From NCBI GenBank assembly GCA_000163695.1, contig GG774889.1, forward strand, positions 998,515 to 1,062,514: DNA of 64,000 nucleotides, written 5' to 3'. The notes under the pieces are model-generated. The model made no database searches and was not told the DNA's origin. It saw only the letters and a program-made list of their open reading frames with translations. The stretch is from Bacteroidetes oral taxon 274 str. F0058 (lineage in GTDB: Bacteria; Bacteroidota; Bacteroidia; Bacteroidales; Paludibacteraceae). A program made the position numbers and the translations under genes. Of this stretch, positions 53,044 to 61,909 are shown piece by piece (position 1 is the stretch's first letter; every line of letters starts with the position of its first letter).

Positions 53044-53082
53044 AACTGCCCGCAGACAGATTGTTTTGCAGGCAGTTTTTTT
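53044..53082 (+). terminator. Terminator of tRNA-Gln(CTG)
   Basis: AACTGCC and GGCAGTT form the stem, followed by a run of T. Confidence 0.75.
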
Positions 53083-53192
53083 ATTATATCGTAAAATATG
53101 GATTGTGAGTTTGGGCAGACAGCAGACACACAATTAATTTCGGAGAAAACAAAGTTTTACACAGACCGATACAGAATCAAAAAATTATAGTG

Positions 53193-53234
53193 TAACTTTG
53201 CAGCCATATTGCAAACAATATTGTTTTAACTTTG
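53193..53234 (+). promoter_or_regulatory. Double -7 box with a 16-bp dyad upstream of the metal ATPase gene
   Basis: Two TAACTTTG boxes lie at 53193-53200 and 53227-53234. Between them is the perfect inverted repeat ATATTG-CAAA-CAATAT (53206-53221), a likely operator. Its placement between start sites would let a bound repressor block transcription. Metal-dependent control is inferred from the downstream gene. Confidence 0.55.
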
Positions 53235-53294
53235 CAAAACAAAAACAGTCGATGATTTTTAGTATTAAATTCATTGCCAAAATAATAAGTGAAA

Positions 53295-55283
53295 ATGAGA
53301 CATAACCATAAGGAAGAACATCGGTGCGATAGCGGACACTCTTGCTGTGCCGACGAACACAAATGTTGCTGCTGTGGCGACATCGAGCTGTCGGGGCACA
53401 ACCACGACGATGGCGAACAGAATGCCGCTCGTCGTTGGATACCTGTTGGTATAAGCCTTTTTATGCTTGTCGTAGGACTTGTGTTTACTTACTACGAAAT
53501 ATCTTTTTTCGGGTCGTATGTTCGTTTTATCTGGTTTTTGGCGGCATATCTCGTAGTGGCGTTACCTGTCTTGCGGCAGATGGTCAGGGAGTTTACGAAT
53601 TGTGATTTTTTCAATGAGTTTTCGCTGATGAGCCTTGCCACTATCGGAGCTTTTTGTATAGGAGAGTACCCCGAAGCAGTAGGCGTTATGTTGTTTTATA
53701 CCGTTGGTGAGATCGTTCAGGATATGGCGGTACGCAGAGCTACCGGCAGTATCAAGGCGTTGCTTGATGTGCGTCCCGAGACTGCCTGTGTGCGTCGCAA
53801 CGGTATTTTCGTGGAAACTTCTCCGCAAGATGTATCGGTCGGCGACGTCATACGGGTGAAAGTCGGCGATAAGGTACCGCTCGACGGCACTATGCTTAGC
53901 GAGAAGTCGTCGTTCGACACATCGGTGTTGACGGGTGAGAGCGTGCCGCGAACCGTCAGAGCAGGCGAAAGCGTACTGGCCGGTATGCTCAACATAGAGT
54001 ACGTCTCCGATATACGTGTAGATAAGGCATACGAAGAGAGTGCCTTGGCGAGGATACTCTATATGACGCAGAGTGCCGTATCTCGAAAAGCAAAGGCAGA
54101 ACTTTTTATCCGTAAATTTGCTAAAATATATACACCTATTGTCTTTGGGCTGGCTCTGGCTATCACATTGTTACCGTGGCTGTTTGTTGTCGATTACGTC
54201 TTTGCCGATTGGCTCTATCGGGGGCTTGTCTTCCTTGTCGTCTCTTGCCCGTGTGCACTTGTCATATCGGTACCGCTCGGTTATTTTAGCGGTATTGGCT
54301 TGGCGTCGAAAAACGGGATACTTTTCAAGGGAGCCAACTATCTGGAGACCCTTACCAAGCTTACACACATTGCTTTCGACAAGACGGGTACGCTTACAAA
54401 GGGCACTTTCACGGTAAAAAGTGTAGAGAGCCGAGATATTACTGAGGACGAACTTGTGGCGATGGCAGCGACTGTCGAAAAACACTCTAACCACCCCATT
54501 GCCAGGGCAATCGTGGCATTTGCCCAAAACCTCCCGCTCGACGAATACGAGGCAACAGAGCTCAAAGAGATAGCAGGACAGGGATTGCAAGCCGTTGTCG
54601 AAGGTAAACGAATATTGGTGGGTAATGGTAAATTGCTGAAAAATAACAATATATCTTACGACGAAGCTATCGACGACATAGTAGAGACCAAAGTACTTGT
54701 AGGCATTGACAATCGTTTCGCAGGATATATGGTAATAGCCGACGAGGTGCGTCGGGAGGCTTCGGAACTCATTGCCAAATTACGACATACGTACAAGATA
54801 CATACTGTTATGCTCTCGGGCGATAGCGAGCCGATAGCACAAAAAGTAGGCTCAGATATAGGTATAGATGAGATATATGGAGGACTTCTGCCGGAGAATA
54901 AAGTGGAGGTCATAGAACGCATAAAATCTGACGACGGCAGTGTAGTAGCATATTTTGGCGATGGCATCAACGATTCGCCCGCACTCGCTCTGAGCGATGT
55001 AGGAATGGCGTTAGGCTCGCTTGGCTCACAGGCTGCCATAGAGATTGCCGATATAGTGATACAAACAGACGATATAACGGCGATTGCCGACGCCATAAAG
55101 ATAGCCGGTATTACGCAGAGGGTCGTGATACAGAATATCGTTCTGGCTCTCGGTATCAAATTTATAATAATGTTGCTTGCCGTGCTTGGCTTTGCTTCGA
55201 TGTGGCTTGCCGTTTTTGCCGATGTGGGCGTAGCTTTGCTTGCAATATTGAATTCGGTGAGGATTATTTTTAAGAAGATATGA
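53295..55283 (+). CDS. Heavy-metal P1B-type ATPase (Zn/Cd/Pb efflux-like)
   Basis: About 662 residues. The N-terminal 40 residues are a His/Cys metal-binding tail (HRCDSGHSCCADEHKCCCC) in place of an HMA domain. Core motifs: TGES actuator in VLTGESVPRT, the transmembrane metal site SCPCALVIS, the phosphorylated Asp in AFDKTGTLTKG, the HP motif in KHSNHPIARAI, and the hinge GDGINDSPALALSDVGMALG. The CPC motif and a downstream D-x-G-type region (ADVGVALLAI) fit the P1B-2 Zn/Cd subgroup. ATG 53295 is chosen; GTG 53289 two codons earlier is possible. The NAD(P)HX repair gene starts one base after the stop. Confidence 0.92.
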   Translation: MRHNHKEEHRCDSGHSCCADEHKCCCCGDIELSGHNHDDGEQNAARRWIPVGISLFMLVVGLVFTYYEISFFGSYVRFIWFLAAYLVVALPVLRQMVREFTNCDFFNEFSLMSLATIGAFCIGEYPEAVGVMLFYTVGEIVQDMAVRRATGSIKALLDVRPETACVRRNGIFVETSPQDVSVGDVIRVKVGDKVPLDGTMLSEKSSFDTSVLTGESVPRTVRAGESVLAGMLNIEYVSDIRVDKAYEESALARILYMTQSAVSRKAKAELFIRKFAKIYTPIVFGLALAITLLPWLFVVDYVFADWLYRGLVFLVVSCPCALVISVPLGYFSGIGLASKNGILFKGANYLETLTKLTHIAFDKTGTLTKGTFTVKSVESRDITEDELVAMAATVEKHSNHPIARAIVAFAQNLPLDEYEATELKEIAGQGLQAVVEGKRILVGNGKLLKNNNISYDEAIDDIVETKVLVGIDNRFAGYMVIADEVRREASELIAKLRHTYKIHTVMLSGDSEPIAQKVGSDIGIDEIYGGLLPENKVEVIERIKSDDGSVVAYFGDGINDSPALALSDVGMALGSLGSQAAIEIADIVIQTDDITAIADAIKIAGITQRVVIQNIVLALGIKFIIMLLAVLGFASMWLAVFADVGVALLAILNSVRIIFKKI

Positions 55284-55284
55284 T

Positions 55285-56751
55285 ATGAAAATATTTACAG
55301 GCAAGCAATTATCCGAATGGGACAGATATACGATACGGCACGAGCCGATTGCCTCAATCGACCTTATGGAGCGGGCTGCCGGCAGGCTTGCAGATGCTTT
55401 GCAACGACGAGTACCTCTCTGCTCAAGGCTGACGTTCTTCGTGGGCAAAGGCAATAATGGCGGCGATGGGTTGGCGATGGCACGCATTCTAAGCAACAAG
55501 GGGTTTGTGTGCCGTGTGGCGTTGCTTTTCCCCGACAGCCTCAATGATAACTGTACCGTCAATCTGAGCAGATTGCCCGACAGCGTCTCCGTTACGCACG
55601 ACCCATATTGCATAGATAGCCCCGACGATATAGTGGTAGATACTATCCTCGGCTCGGGGTTCGTAGGGGAGGCGAGAGGTAAGGTTTTGGAGGTAATTCA
55701 CTATATCAACTCTCTGCCAAACTACACTGTCTCCATAGATTTGCCTTCGGCTATGAATGCGGAGTTTGGCAATATATACGCAGACATCGTACACGCTGAC
55801 CTTACTCTTACTATCGAATGCCCCAAGTTGGCTTTTATGCTGCCCGAAGCAGGCAATGCGTGCGGCGATGTGGAGTGTGTCGGTATCGGTCTCAACGACA
55901 ATTTTAGGCACACCGCCGAGACACCGTTCAACTACTCGGACGGAGATTTTATCGACAGCCTGCTTATGAGGAAGCGGGATAAGTTTTCGCACAAAGGCAA
56001 TTATGGGCATACGCTCCTCATCTGCGGTTCTGAGGGTATGGCAGGAGCGGCTTTTCTGGCAACGGGGGCTGCTCTGCGGTCGGGCTGCGGATATGTAACC
56101 GCTATGTTGCCGCAAGAATATATACCTGCACTTGCCGCCGCATATCCCTCGGCACTCCCTATCGGAAAGGACGCCAACCATTTCGACAAAATTCCGTATG
56201 ATATCGATAAATATACGTCGCTTGCCATTGGTTGCGGGCTTGGGCAACACTCCCATACGATACGTTCATTCGAACAACTGCTCGATGTCTACCGTCGCCC
56301 GATGGTAATAGACGCCGATGCTATCAATATTATGTCGTCGAATACGGCTCTGCTCGGACGTATCCCGAACAACTCGATAATTACGCCTCATATCGGTGAG
56401 TTTAGGCGGCTTGTGGGGCAGTGGGCAGACGAACGCGAAAAGATTGCCAAAGCAAGAGAGCTGGCGGAGACATATTCGGTCGTTGTCGTGCTCAAGGGGG
56501 CTTATACTATGGTGTGTCTGCCCGACGGCAACGTGTGGTTCAACTCTACGGGCAATGCTTTTATGGCAAAAGCTGGCTCGGGCGATGTGCTTACGGGCTT
56601 ATTGGCAGGGCTCTTGGCTCGCGGATACACGCCTGCGGATGCTGCACGTATCGGGGTCTATTACCATGGGCTTGCAGGCGAGGCGGCTACCGATGCCATA
56701 TCGGGCGAGAGCTTCTGCTCCGACGATATTATCCGATTTATCAGGATTTGA
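55285..56751 (+). CDS. nnrD: Bifunctional NAD(P)H-hydrate epimerase / ADP-dependent dehydratase
   Basis: 488 residues. This enzyme repairs the hydrated, damaged forms of NADH and NADPH. The N-terminal NnrE (YjeF_N) domain, about 1-210, has GKGNNGGDGLAMARIL and the VDTILGSGF stretch. The C-terminal NnrD (carbohydrate-kinase-like) domain has KGNYGHTLLICGS, IGCGLGQH, DADAINIM, TPHIGEFRRL and AGSGDVLTGLLAGLLARG. Overlapping transcription with the metal ATPase is likely from the one-base spacing. Confidence 0.95.
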   Translation: MKIFTGKQLSEWDRYTIRHEPIASIDLMERAAGRLADALQRRVPLCSRLTFFVGKGNNGGDGLAMARILSNKGFVCRVALLFPDSLNDNCTVNLSRLPDSVSVTHDPYCIDSPDDIVVDTILGSGFVGEARGKVLEVIHYINSLPNYTVSIDLPSAMNAEFGNIYADIVHADLTLTIECPKLAFMLPEAGNACGDVECVGIGLNDNFRHTAETPFNYSDGDFIDSLLMRKRDKFSHKGNYGHTLLICGSEGMAGAAFLATGAALRSGCGYVTAMLPQEYIPALAAAYPSALPIGKDANHFDKIPYDIDKYTSLAIGCGLGQHSHTIRSFEQLLDVYRRPMVIDADAINIMSSNTALLGRIPNNSIITPHIGEFRRLVGQWADEREKIAKARELAETYSVVVVLKGAYTMVCLPDGNVWFNSTGNAFMAKAGSGDVLTGLLAGLLARGYTPADAARIGVYYHGLAGEAATDAISGESFCSDDIIRFIRI

Positions 56752-56807
56752 GATTTAATTTGTTTTTTTCGACGTTTTTGAAAGTTTTACCGACCACACA
56801 TAAAAAA

Positions 56808-56842
56808 CACAGCAACTACTACGAGATTATAGAGTTGCTGTG
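56808..56842 (-). terminator. Terminator of kbl
   Basis: CACAGCAACT and AGTTGCTGTG form a 10-bp perfect stem; on the minus strand six T follow. It lies 67 bases past the kbl stop and may also stop the converging nnrD transcript. Confidence 0.8.
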
Positions 56843-56908
56843 AGTGAATTATATTGCCTGTTTGCCTCCAGATAGTGTTATGCTTGGAGGGGGCCAGAGG
56901 CATTTAGC

Positions 56909-58096
56909 TCATTTCAATACGCCGAGTTCTTTTCCTATCTTGGTGAATGCGGCTATACATTTGTCGAGGTGTTCGCGCTCGTGAGCTGCCGAAATCTGTA
57001 CTCGGATACGAGCCTGTCCTTTCGGTACCACGGGATAGTAGAAGCCCGTAACGTAGATGCCCTCTTTCATCATAGCGGCAGCCATATCCTGCGACAGTTT
57101 CGCATCGTAGAGCATCACGGCACAGATAGCCGATTCCGTCGGTTTGATGTCGAATCCTGCGGCTTTCATCTTCGATACGAAGTATTCGGTGTTGGCGTGC
57201 AGCTTGTCTTGCAGGTCGTTGGAGTTCTGCATGATGTTCAGCGCTTCGATACCTGCGGCAGCTACCATAGGCGGTATAGAGTTCGAGAAGAGATACGGAC
57301 GCGAACGCTGACGGAGCATATCGATAATCTCTTTTTTACCTGTGGTAAATCCGCCGATGGCTCCACCGAAGGCTTTACCCAGAGTACCCGTGATTATCTC
57401 TATTTTACCCATAAGGTCGTAACGTTCGGTAACTCCGCGACCGGTCTTGCCCACGACGCCTGCCGAGTGGCTTTCGTCTACCATTACCATTGCACCGTGT
57501 TTCTGTGCCAAATCGTATATCTTATCGAGCGGAGCCACGTTGCCGTCCATAGAGAATACACCGTCGGTAACTATCAGTTTGAAGCGGCAACCCTTTGCAG
57601 CCACAAGCTGAGCCTCCAAGTCTGCCATATCGGCGTTGGCGTAGCGGAAACGCTGTGCCTTACACAGACGCACTCCGTCGATGATAGAGGCGTGGTTGAG
57701 GGCGTCGGAGATGATGGCGTCTTTCTCGCCGAGCAGTGGCTCGAATACACCGCCGTTGGCGTCGAAGCAAGCGGCATACAAGATGGTGTCTTCCATATTG
57801 AAAAACTTGGCGATGGCTTTTTCGAGTGCCTTGTGCAGGTCTTGCGTACCACAGATAAAACGAACCGATGCCATACCGTAACCGCGTTCGTCCATAGCCT
57901 TCTTGGCGGCAGCTATGAGGCGTGGATTGTTGGCGAGACCGAGGTAGTTGTTGGCGCAGAAGTTGAGCACTTTGTCGCCCTTTACGCTGATGTTTGCATT
58001 TTGAGGTGATGTTATTTCACGCTCATTCTTCCAGAGTCCTGCATTTTTTATCTCCTGCAACTCTTTTGTAAGAAATTCCTGAAAATTCTGATACAT
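56909..58096 (-). CDS. kbl: Glycine C-acetyltransferase (2-amino-3-ketobutyrate CoA ligase)
   Basis: PLP enzyme of the alpha-oxoamine synthase family; cleaves 2-amino-3-ketobutyrate with CoA to glycine and acetyl-CoA in threonine breakdown. 395 residues, near identical in layout to E. coli Kbl: NFCANNYLGLANNPRL, GYGMASVRFICGTQDLHKAL, DALNHASIIDGVRLCKAQRF, DESHSAGVVGKTGRG, and the PLP lysine in TGTLGKAFGGAIGG. No threonine dehydrogenase gene is adjacent. TAACTTTG at 58154-58161 (minus strand) is the likely promoter box. Confidence 0.95.
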   Translation of the reverse strand: MYQNFQEFLTKELQEIKNAGLWKNEREITSPQNANISVKGDKVLNFCANNYLGLANNPRLIAAAKKAMDERGYGMASVRFICGTQDLHKALEKAIAKFFNMEDTILYAACFDANGGVFEPLLGEKDAIISDALNHASIIDGVRLCKAQRFRYANADMADLEAQLVAAKGCRFKLIVTDGVFSMDGNVAPLDKIYDLAQKHGAMVMVDESHSAGVVGKTGRGVTERYDLMGKIEIITGTLGKAFGGAIGGFTTGKKEIIDMLRQRSRPYLFSNSIPPMVAAAGIEALNIMQNSNDLQDKLHANTEYFVSKMKAAGFDIKPTESAICAVMLYDAKLSQDMAAAMMKEGIYVTGFYYPVVPKGQARIRVQISAAHEREHLDKCIAAFTKIGKELGVLK

Positions 58097-58153
58097 AATT
58101 TATTTAAATTTAAATAGTTACTAATCTTGTAGAAGTTCGATTGGAAAAACGCA

Positions 58154-58161
58154 CAAAGTTA
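58154..58161 (-). promoter_or_regulatory. -7 promoter box of kbl
   Basis: TAACTTTG on the minus strand, 57 bases before the ATG at 58096. Confidence 0.6.
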
Positions 58162-58324
58162 CATATTTTTGCTGTAATATATAAGAGCTCGAAACTACTT
58201 TTGTCGAAAAAAATGACAGGATATATTATTTTGCTATTCGACAAAAAGCTTCTGAGAGCGATGATATGTGAATAGACGACGCTCTATACGTATCTTCGGA
58301 TATTTGTATTTTGTATATATTTAC

Positions 58325-58332
58325 TACCTTTG
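58325..58332 (+). promoter_or_regulatory. -7 promoter box of the YbaN-like gene
   Basis: TACCTTTG with TTTG 18 bases upstream at 58303-58306. Confidence 0.65.
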
Positions 58333-58354
58333 CCACTCATAAGAAATTGATTTT

Positions 58355-58729
58355 ATGTATAAACAACTATTTATAATACTGGGTTTTATCTGTGTGGCAT
58401 TGGGAGTGTTGGGTATTTTTTTGCCTGTTCTGCCTACTACACCGTTTCTGTTGCTGGCAGCGTGGCTCTTTGCCAAAAGCTCCGATAAATTATATAATAA
58501 ATTATTGGAAAACAAATATGTAGGTAGTTATATAAAGAATTTCAGAGAGCATCGCTCAATACCTATGCCGACGAAAATTTTTGCCATTTCTATGATTTGG
58601 ATTTCGATAGGGATATCTGTGGTATTTGCTGTAAAAATGTTGTGGGTCAAGATAGTTATGGTATCGATAGCCGCAATAGTTACGGCTTATATATTGAGTT
58701 TCAAAACTAAGCGACAGCCTTCCGAATAA
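58355..58729 (+). CDS. YbaN-like (DUF454) inner-membrane protein
   Basis: 124 residues. The family signature GIFLPVLPTTPFLLLAAWLF lies in the first helix pair, followed by AKSSDKLYNKLLENKYVGSY and two more helices near residues 76-115 (FAISMIWISIGISVVFAV). A short charged tail ends the protein. Function of DUF454 proteins is not known. Monocistronic with its own promoter. Confidence 0.9.
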   Translation: MYKQLFIILGFICVALGVLGIFLPVLPTTPFLLLAAWLFAKSSDKLYNKLLENKYVGSYIKNFREHRSIPMPTKIFAISMIWISIGISVVFAVKMLWVKIVMVSIAAIVTAYILSFKTKRQPSE

Positions 58730-58803
58730 ATAAGATTATCTGTGAGAGTAAATAATTGGTTGTATTAATTTGCGGGAATGTTTTTTGGTAGCCAAAATAT
58801 TTG

Positions 58804-58811
58804 TACTTTTG
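58804..58811 (+). promoter_or_regulatory. -7 promoter box of ackA
   Basis: TACTTTTG, with TTTG at 58784-58787 as a possible -33 element at slightly short spacing. Confidence 0.6.
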
Positions 58812-58870
58812 CAAAGTTATTTCTATTGATGTAATATATTGAAGTTTAAATAAATAAAAAAGTAAATGCA

Positions 58871-60073
58871 ATGAAAGTTTTAGTTTTGAACTGTGGAAGT
58901 TCGTCTATCAAGTACAAACTGTACGATATGAACGGACAAAAAGAGCTCGCCTCGGGCGGAATAGAAAAAATCGGTTTGCCCGACTCGTTCCTCAAATTTA
59001 CCCTTAGCGATGGCAGCAAGCAGGTCATCACACAAGAGATAAAAGAACATACCGCAGGTATAGAGCTAATACTAAAAACATTGACCGACGCCAAGTATGG
59101 AGCCATAAAATCGCTCGACCAGATAGATGCCGTCGGACACAGGGTGGTTCACGGAGGCGACAAATTCTGTTCGTCGGTTGTCATCAACCAAGAGGTGATA
59201 AACAAGATAGAGGAGTGCGTAGACCTCGCTCCGCTGCACAATCCTGCCAACCTGAAAGGTATATATGCCATACAAAAGATATTGCCCAAAGTGCCTCAGG
59301 TGGCTGTATTCGATACGTCGTTCCACCAGACTATGCCGCCGTATGCATATATATATGCACTTCCGCACGATTACTACGAAAAATACGGTGTCCGTCGCTA
59401 TGGCTTCCACGGTACGTCGCATCGCTATGTGGCAAAACGCGGCTGCGAATTTCTGGGTCTCGACCTCGAAAACTCGCGTATTATCACCGCACACATCGGC
59501 AACGGCGGCTCCATCACCGCTATCAAAAACGGTAAGTCTATCGATACGTCGATGGGTATGACGCCTGTCGAAGGGCTTATGATGGGCTCCCGAAGCGGTA
59601 GTGTCGACCCGGGTGTGCTCACCTATCTGATGGAGAAAGAGAACCTCAGCACACGGCAGATAAACGATATTATCAACAAAAAGAGCGGACTTGTGGGTGT
59701 CTCGGGCGTATCGTCCGATATGCGCGACATAGAGAACGCCATAGAGCAGGGCAACGAACGTGCCCGACTCGCTATGGATATGTATTTCTACTACATACTG
59801 AAATATATTAGCGGTTATATTGCCGTACTCGGCGGTGTAGACGCCATAATATTTACCGGCGGTGTGGGCGAAAATCAGCCTATTATGCGTAAATATGTCT
59901 GCGACAGCCTTGCGTTCTTGGGCGTGGATTTCAACAATGAGCTTAACGACCGTATAAAAGGGCGTGAGACGGAGCTGACTTTCCCGAACTCCAAAGTACG
60001 CGTTGCAGTCATTCCTACGAACGAAGAGCTGGCAATCGCTATCGATACCGAAGAATTGGTCGAAGGTAAGTGA
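58871..60073 (+). CDS. ackA: Acetate kinase
   Basis: AckA interconverts acetyl phosphate plus ADP and acetate plus ATP. 400 residues, full length. ASKHA-fold motifs: VLVLNCGSSSIKYKLYD, GHRVVHGGDKF, VAVFDTSFHQTMP, RRYGFHGTSHRYV, TAHIGNGGSITAIKNGKSID, GLMMGSRSGSVDPGVL and FTGGVGENQP. The usual partner pta is not beside it. It is followed after 90 bases by the truncated ileS frame. Confidence 0.97.
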   Translation: MKVLVLNCGSSSIKYKLYDMNGQKELASGGIEKIGLPDSFLKFTLSDGSKQVITQEIKEHTAGIELILKTLTDAKYGAIKSLDQIDAVGHRVVHGGDKFCSSVVINQEVINKIEECVDLAPLHNPANLKGIYAIQKILPKVPQVAVFDTSFHQTMPPYAYIYALPHDYYEKYGVRRYGFHGTSHRYVAKRGCEFLGLDLENSRIITAHIGNGGSITAIKNGKSIDTSMGMTPVEGLMMGSRSGSVDPGVLTYLMEKENLSTRQINDIINKKSGLVGVSGVSSDMRDIENAIEQGNERARLAMDMYFYYILKYISGYIAVLGGVDAIIFTGGVGENQPIMRKYVCDSLAFLGVDFNNELNDRIKGRETELTFPNSKVRVAVIPTNEELAIAIDTEELVEGK

Positions 60074-60163
60074 TTTTTATTGGTTTAGAGCCTTTTTTCA
60101 GCCAAAAGAAAATAATATTGTACTATAAATAAACAATTCATTTAGAATATATTTCATTGTAAA

Positions 60164-61702
60164 ATGAACAATAAACCCGATTTCAAAGAAGTATTCCCCG
60201 CCGACTTCATATCGGAGGGGGTAGACCAGACACGCGGTTGGTTTTTTACGCTCCACGCCATAAGCACGATGATAAAAGGCAGTGTGGCGTTCAAGAACGT
60301 TATTTCTAACGGTCTGGTGCTCGATAAAAACGGCAATAAGATGTCGAAACGTCTCGGCAATGCCGTCGACCCTTTCTCTACGATAGAGACCTTCGGCTCC
60401 GACCCGCTGCGCTGGTATATGATGACCAATTCGTCGCCTTGGGACAACCTGAAATTTGATGTCGAAGGTGTCGAAGAGGTTCGCCGTAAGTTTTTCGGTA
60501 CGCTGTACAACACCTATTCGTTTTTTGCTCTCTACGCAAATGTCGACGGATTCACGCCCGCCGAAAAGGAGATACCGCTCTCGGAGCGTCCCGAGATAGA
60601 CCGTTGGATAGTGTCGTTGCTCAACTCTTTGGTAAAAGAAGTCGCCGAACACTACGAACACTACGAGCCGACTCGTGCGGGGCGTGCCATTCAGGACTTC
60701 GTCAACGACAATCTGTCGAACTGGTATGTGCGTCTCAACCGCAAGCGGTTCTGGGGCGGTGAGTACGACAGCGACAAGATAGCCGCTTATCAGACACTGT
60801 ATACCTGTCTGCTGACGGTGGCTAAGCTTATGGCTCCGATAGCCCCGTTCTATGCCGAGCGTCTCTGGCTCGACCTCAACGGTTCGCCGAAAAAAGGCGA
60901 GTCTGTACATCTACAAGACTTCCCCAAAGCCGACGAGGGTCTGATAGACCGAAACCTCGAAGCCTGTATGCAGTACGCTCAGCAGATATCGTCGATGATA
61001 CTTGCACTGCGTCGTAAGGCAGACAAAAAGGTAAGGCAGCCGCTGCTCAAAGCCGTTGTGCCTACGAACGATGCGGAGACCTTCGAGCAGATAAAGTACG
61101 TAGCAGAGCTCATAAAGACGGAGGTAAACATCAAAAACCTCGAAGTGCTATCGCCCGATACGGAGATGGACAATATCGTCAAGAAGATAAAACCCAACTT
61201 CAAGACACTCGGCAAGCGTTACGGCAAACTGATGAAAGAGATAGCCGCCGCTTTTGCCGCCTTCGGCAATAGAGAGATAAACGAGATAGAGAAGAGCGGA
61301 CGATACACCTTCTCGCTGCCAAGCGGAGAGGAGGTAGACCTCTGTGAGGCTGACGTAGAAATCACCACCGAAGATATGCCCGGCTGGCTTATGGCAAGCG
61401 AGGGCAAACTCACCGTGGCACTCGATATTACCGTTACGCCCGAGCTGGAGCGCGAAGGTATTGCTCGCGAGCTGGTAAACCGTATACAGAATATCAGGAA
61501 GGCTAACAATTACGAGATAACCGACAAAATATCGATACGCATAGAGCGTAACGAAAATATAGCTTCGGCAGTCGGAGAGTTTGCCTCGTACATCTCTACG
61601 CAGGTATTGGCAAGCAGCCTCGAGGTGGTCGACAGGCTCGACCGAGCCGAAGAGCTCGACTTCGACGACTACGTAGTAAGAGTTTCGATAGAAAAAATCT
61701 GA
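60164..61702 (+). CDS. ileS: Isoleucyl-tRNA synthetase, C-terminal half only (N-terminally truncated)
   Basis: 512 residues against about 1,100 for Bacteroidota IleS. The frame begins at MNNKPDFKEVFPADFISEGV, which aligns with the middle of the enzyme. It keeps the catalytic KMSKR loop (KNGNKMSKRLGNAVDPFSTI), the tRNA-anticodon helical domain (SNWYVRLNRKRFWGG) and the C-terminal extension. The HIGH motif and the whole CP1 editing domain are missing. A stop codon lies nine codons upstream in the same frame, and the 90 bases to ackA cannot hold the rest. It is either a pseudogene, a split protein, or an assembly join. The same strand reads cleanly to the stop. Confidence 0.85.
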   Translation: MNNKPDFKEVFPADFISEGVDQTRGWFFTLHAISTMIKGSVAFKNVISNGLVLDKNGNKMSKRLGNAVDPFSTIETFGSDPLRWYMMTNSSPWDNLKFDVEGVEEVRRKFFGTLYNTYSFFALYANVDGFTPAEKEIPLSERPEIDRWIVSLLNSLVKEVAEHYEHYEPTRAGRAIQDFVNDNLSNWYVRLNRKRFWGGEYDSDKIAAYQTLYTCLLTVAKLMAPIAPFYAERLWLDLNGSPKKGESVHLQDFPKADEGLIDRNLEACMQYAQQISSMILALRRKADKKVRQPLLKAVVPTNDAETFEQIKYVAELIKTEVNIKNLEVLSPDTEMDNIVKKIKPNFKTLGKRYGKLMKEIAAAFAAFGNREINEIEKSGRYTFSLPSGEEVDLCEADVEITTEDMPGWLMASEGKLTVALDITVTPELEREGIARELVNRIQNIRKANNYEITDKISIRIERNENIASAVGEFASYISTQVLASSLEVVDRLDRAEELDFDDYVVRVSIEKI

Positions 61703-61840
61703 AACTCTAATCCTTCGGGAATCGACATCTATTGATTACGTGTAATCATTGAAACGTTTAATTGTTTAAAAAAGGTTTTGGGTCTTGAGGCGGCGTATGT
61801 AAAAGGGCAATCACAAGGACAATTACAGACAACAGGCAAA

Positions 61841-61880
61841 ACAGAAAGGAGCAAACCACATCCGGTTTACTCCTTTCTGT
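61841..61880. terminator. Terminator between the ileS fragment and the propeller lipoprotein gene
   Basis: ACAGAAAGGAG pairs with CTCCTTTCTGT, extended inward by AAACC/GGTTT; followed on the plus strand by TTTCTCTCTTTTTT. The minus-strand side also has TTTT, so it can work both ways. Confidence 0.85.
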
Positions 61881-61909
61881 TTTCTCTCTTTTTTCGTATC
61901 TGTCTCTTA

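Noticed and set aside
56969..58009. 346-residue plus-strand frame over kbl
   Set aside because: Kbl on the minus strand matches its family from end to end, so this is a shadow frame.
60098..60910. 270-residue minus-strand frame over the ileS fragment
   Set aside because: The plus-strand frame contains KMSKR and conserved IleS sequence; the opposite frame has no recognisable feature.
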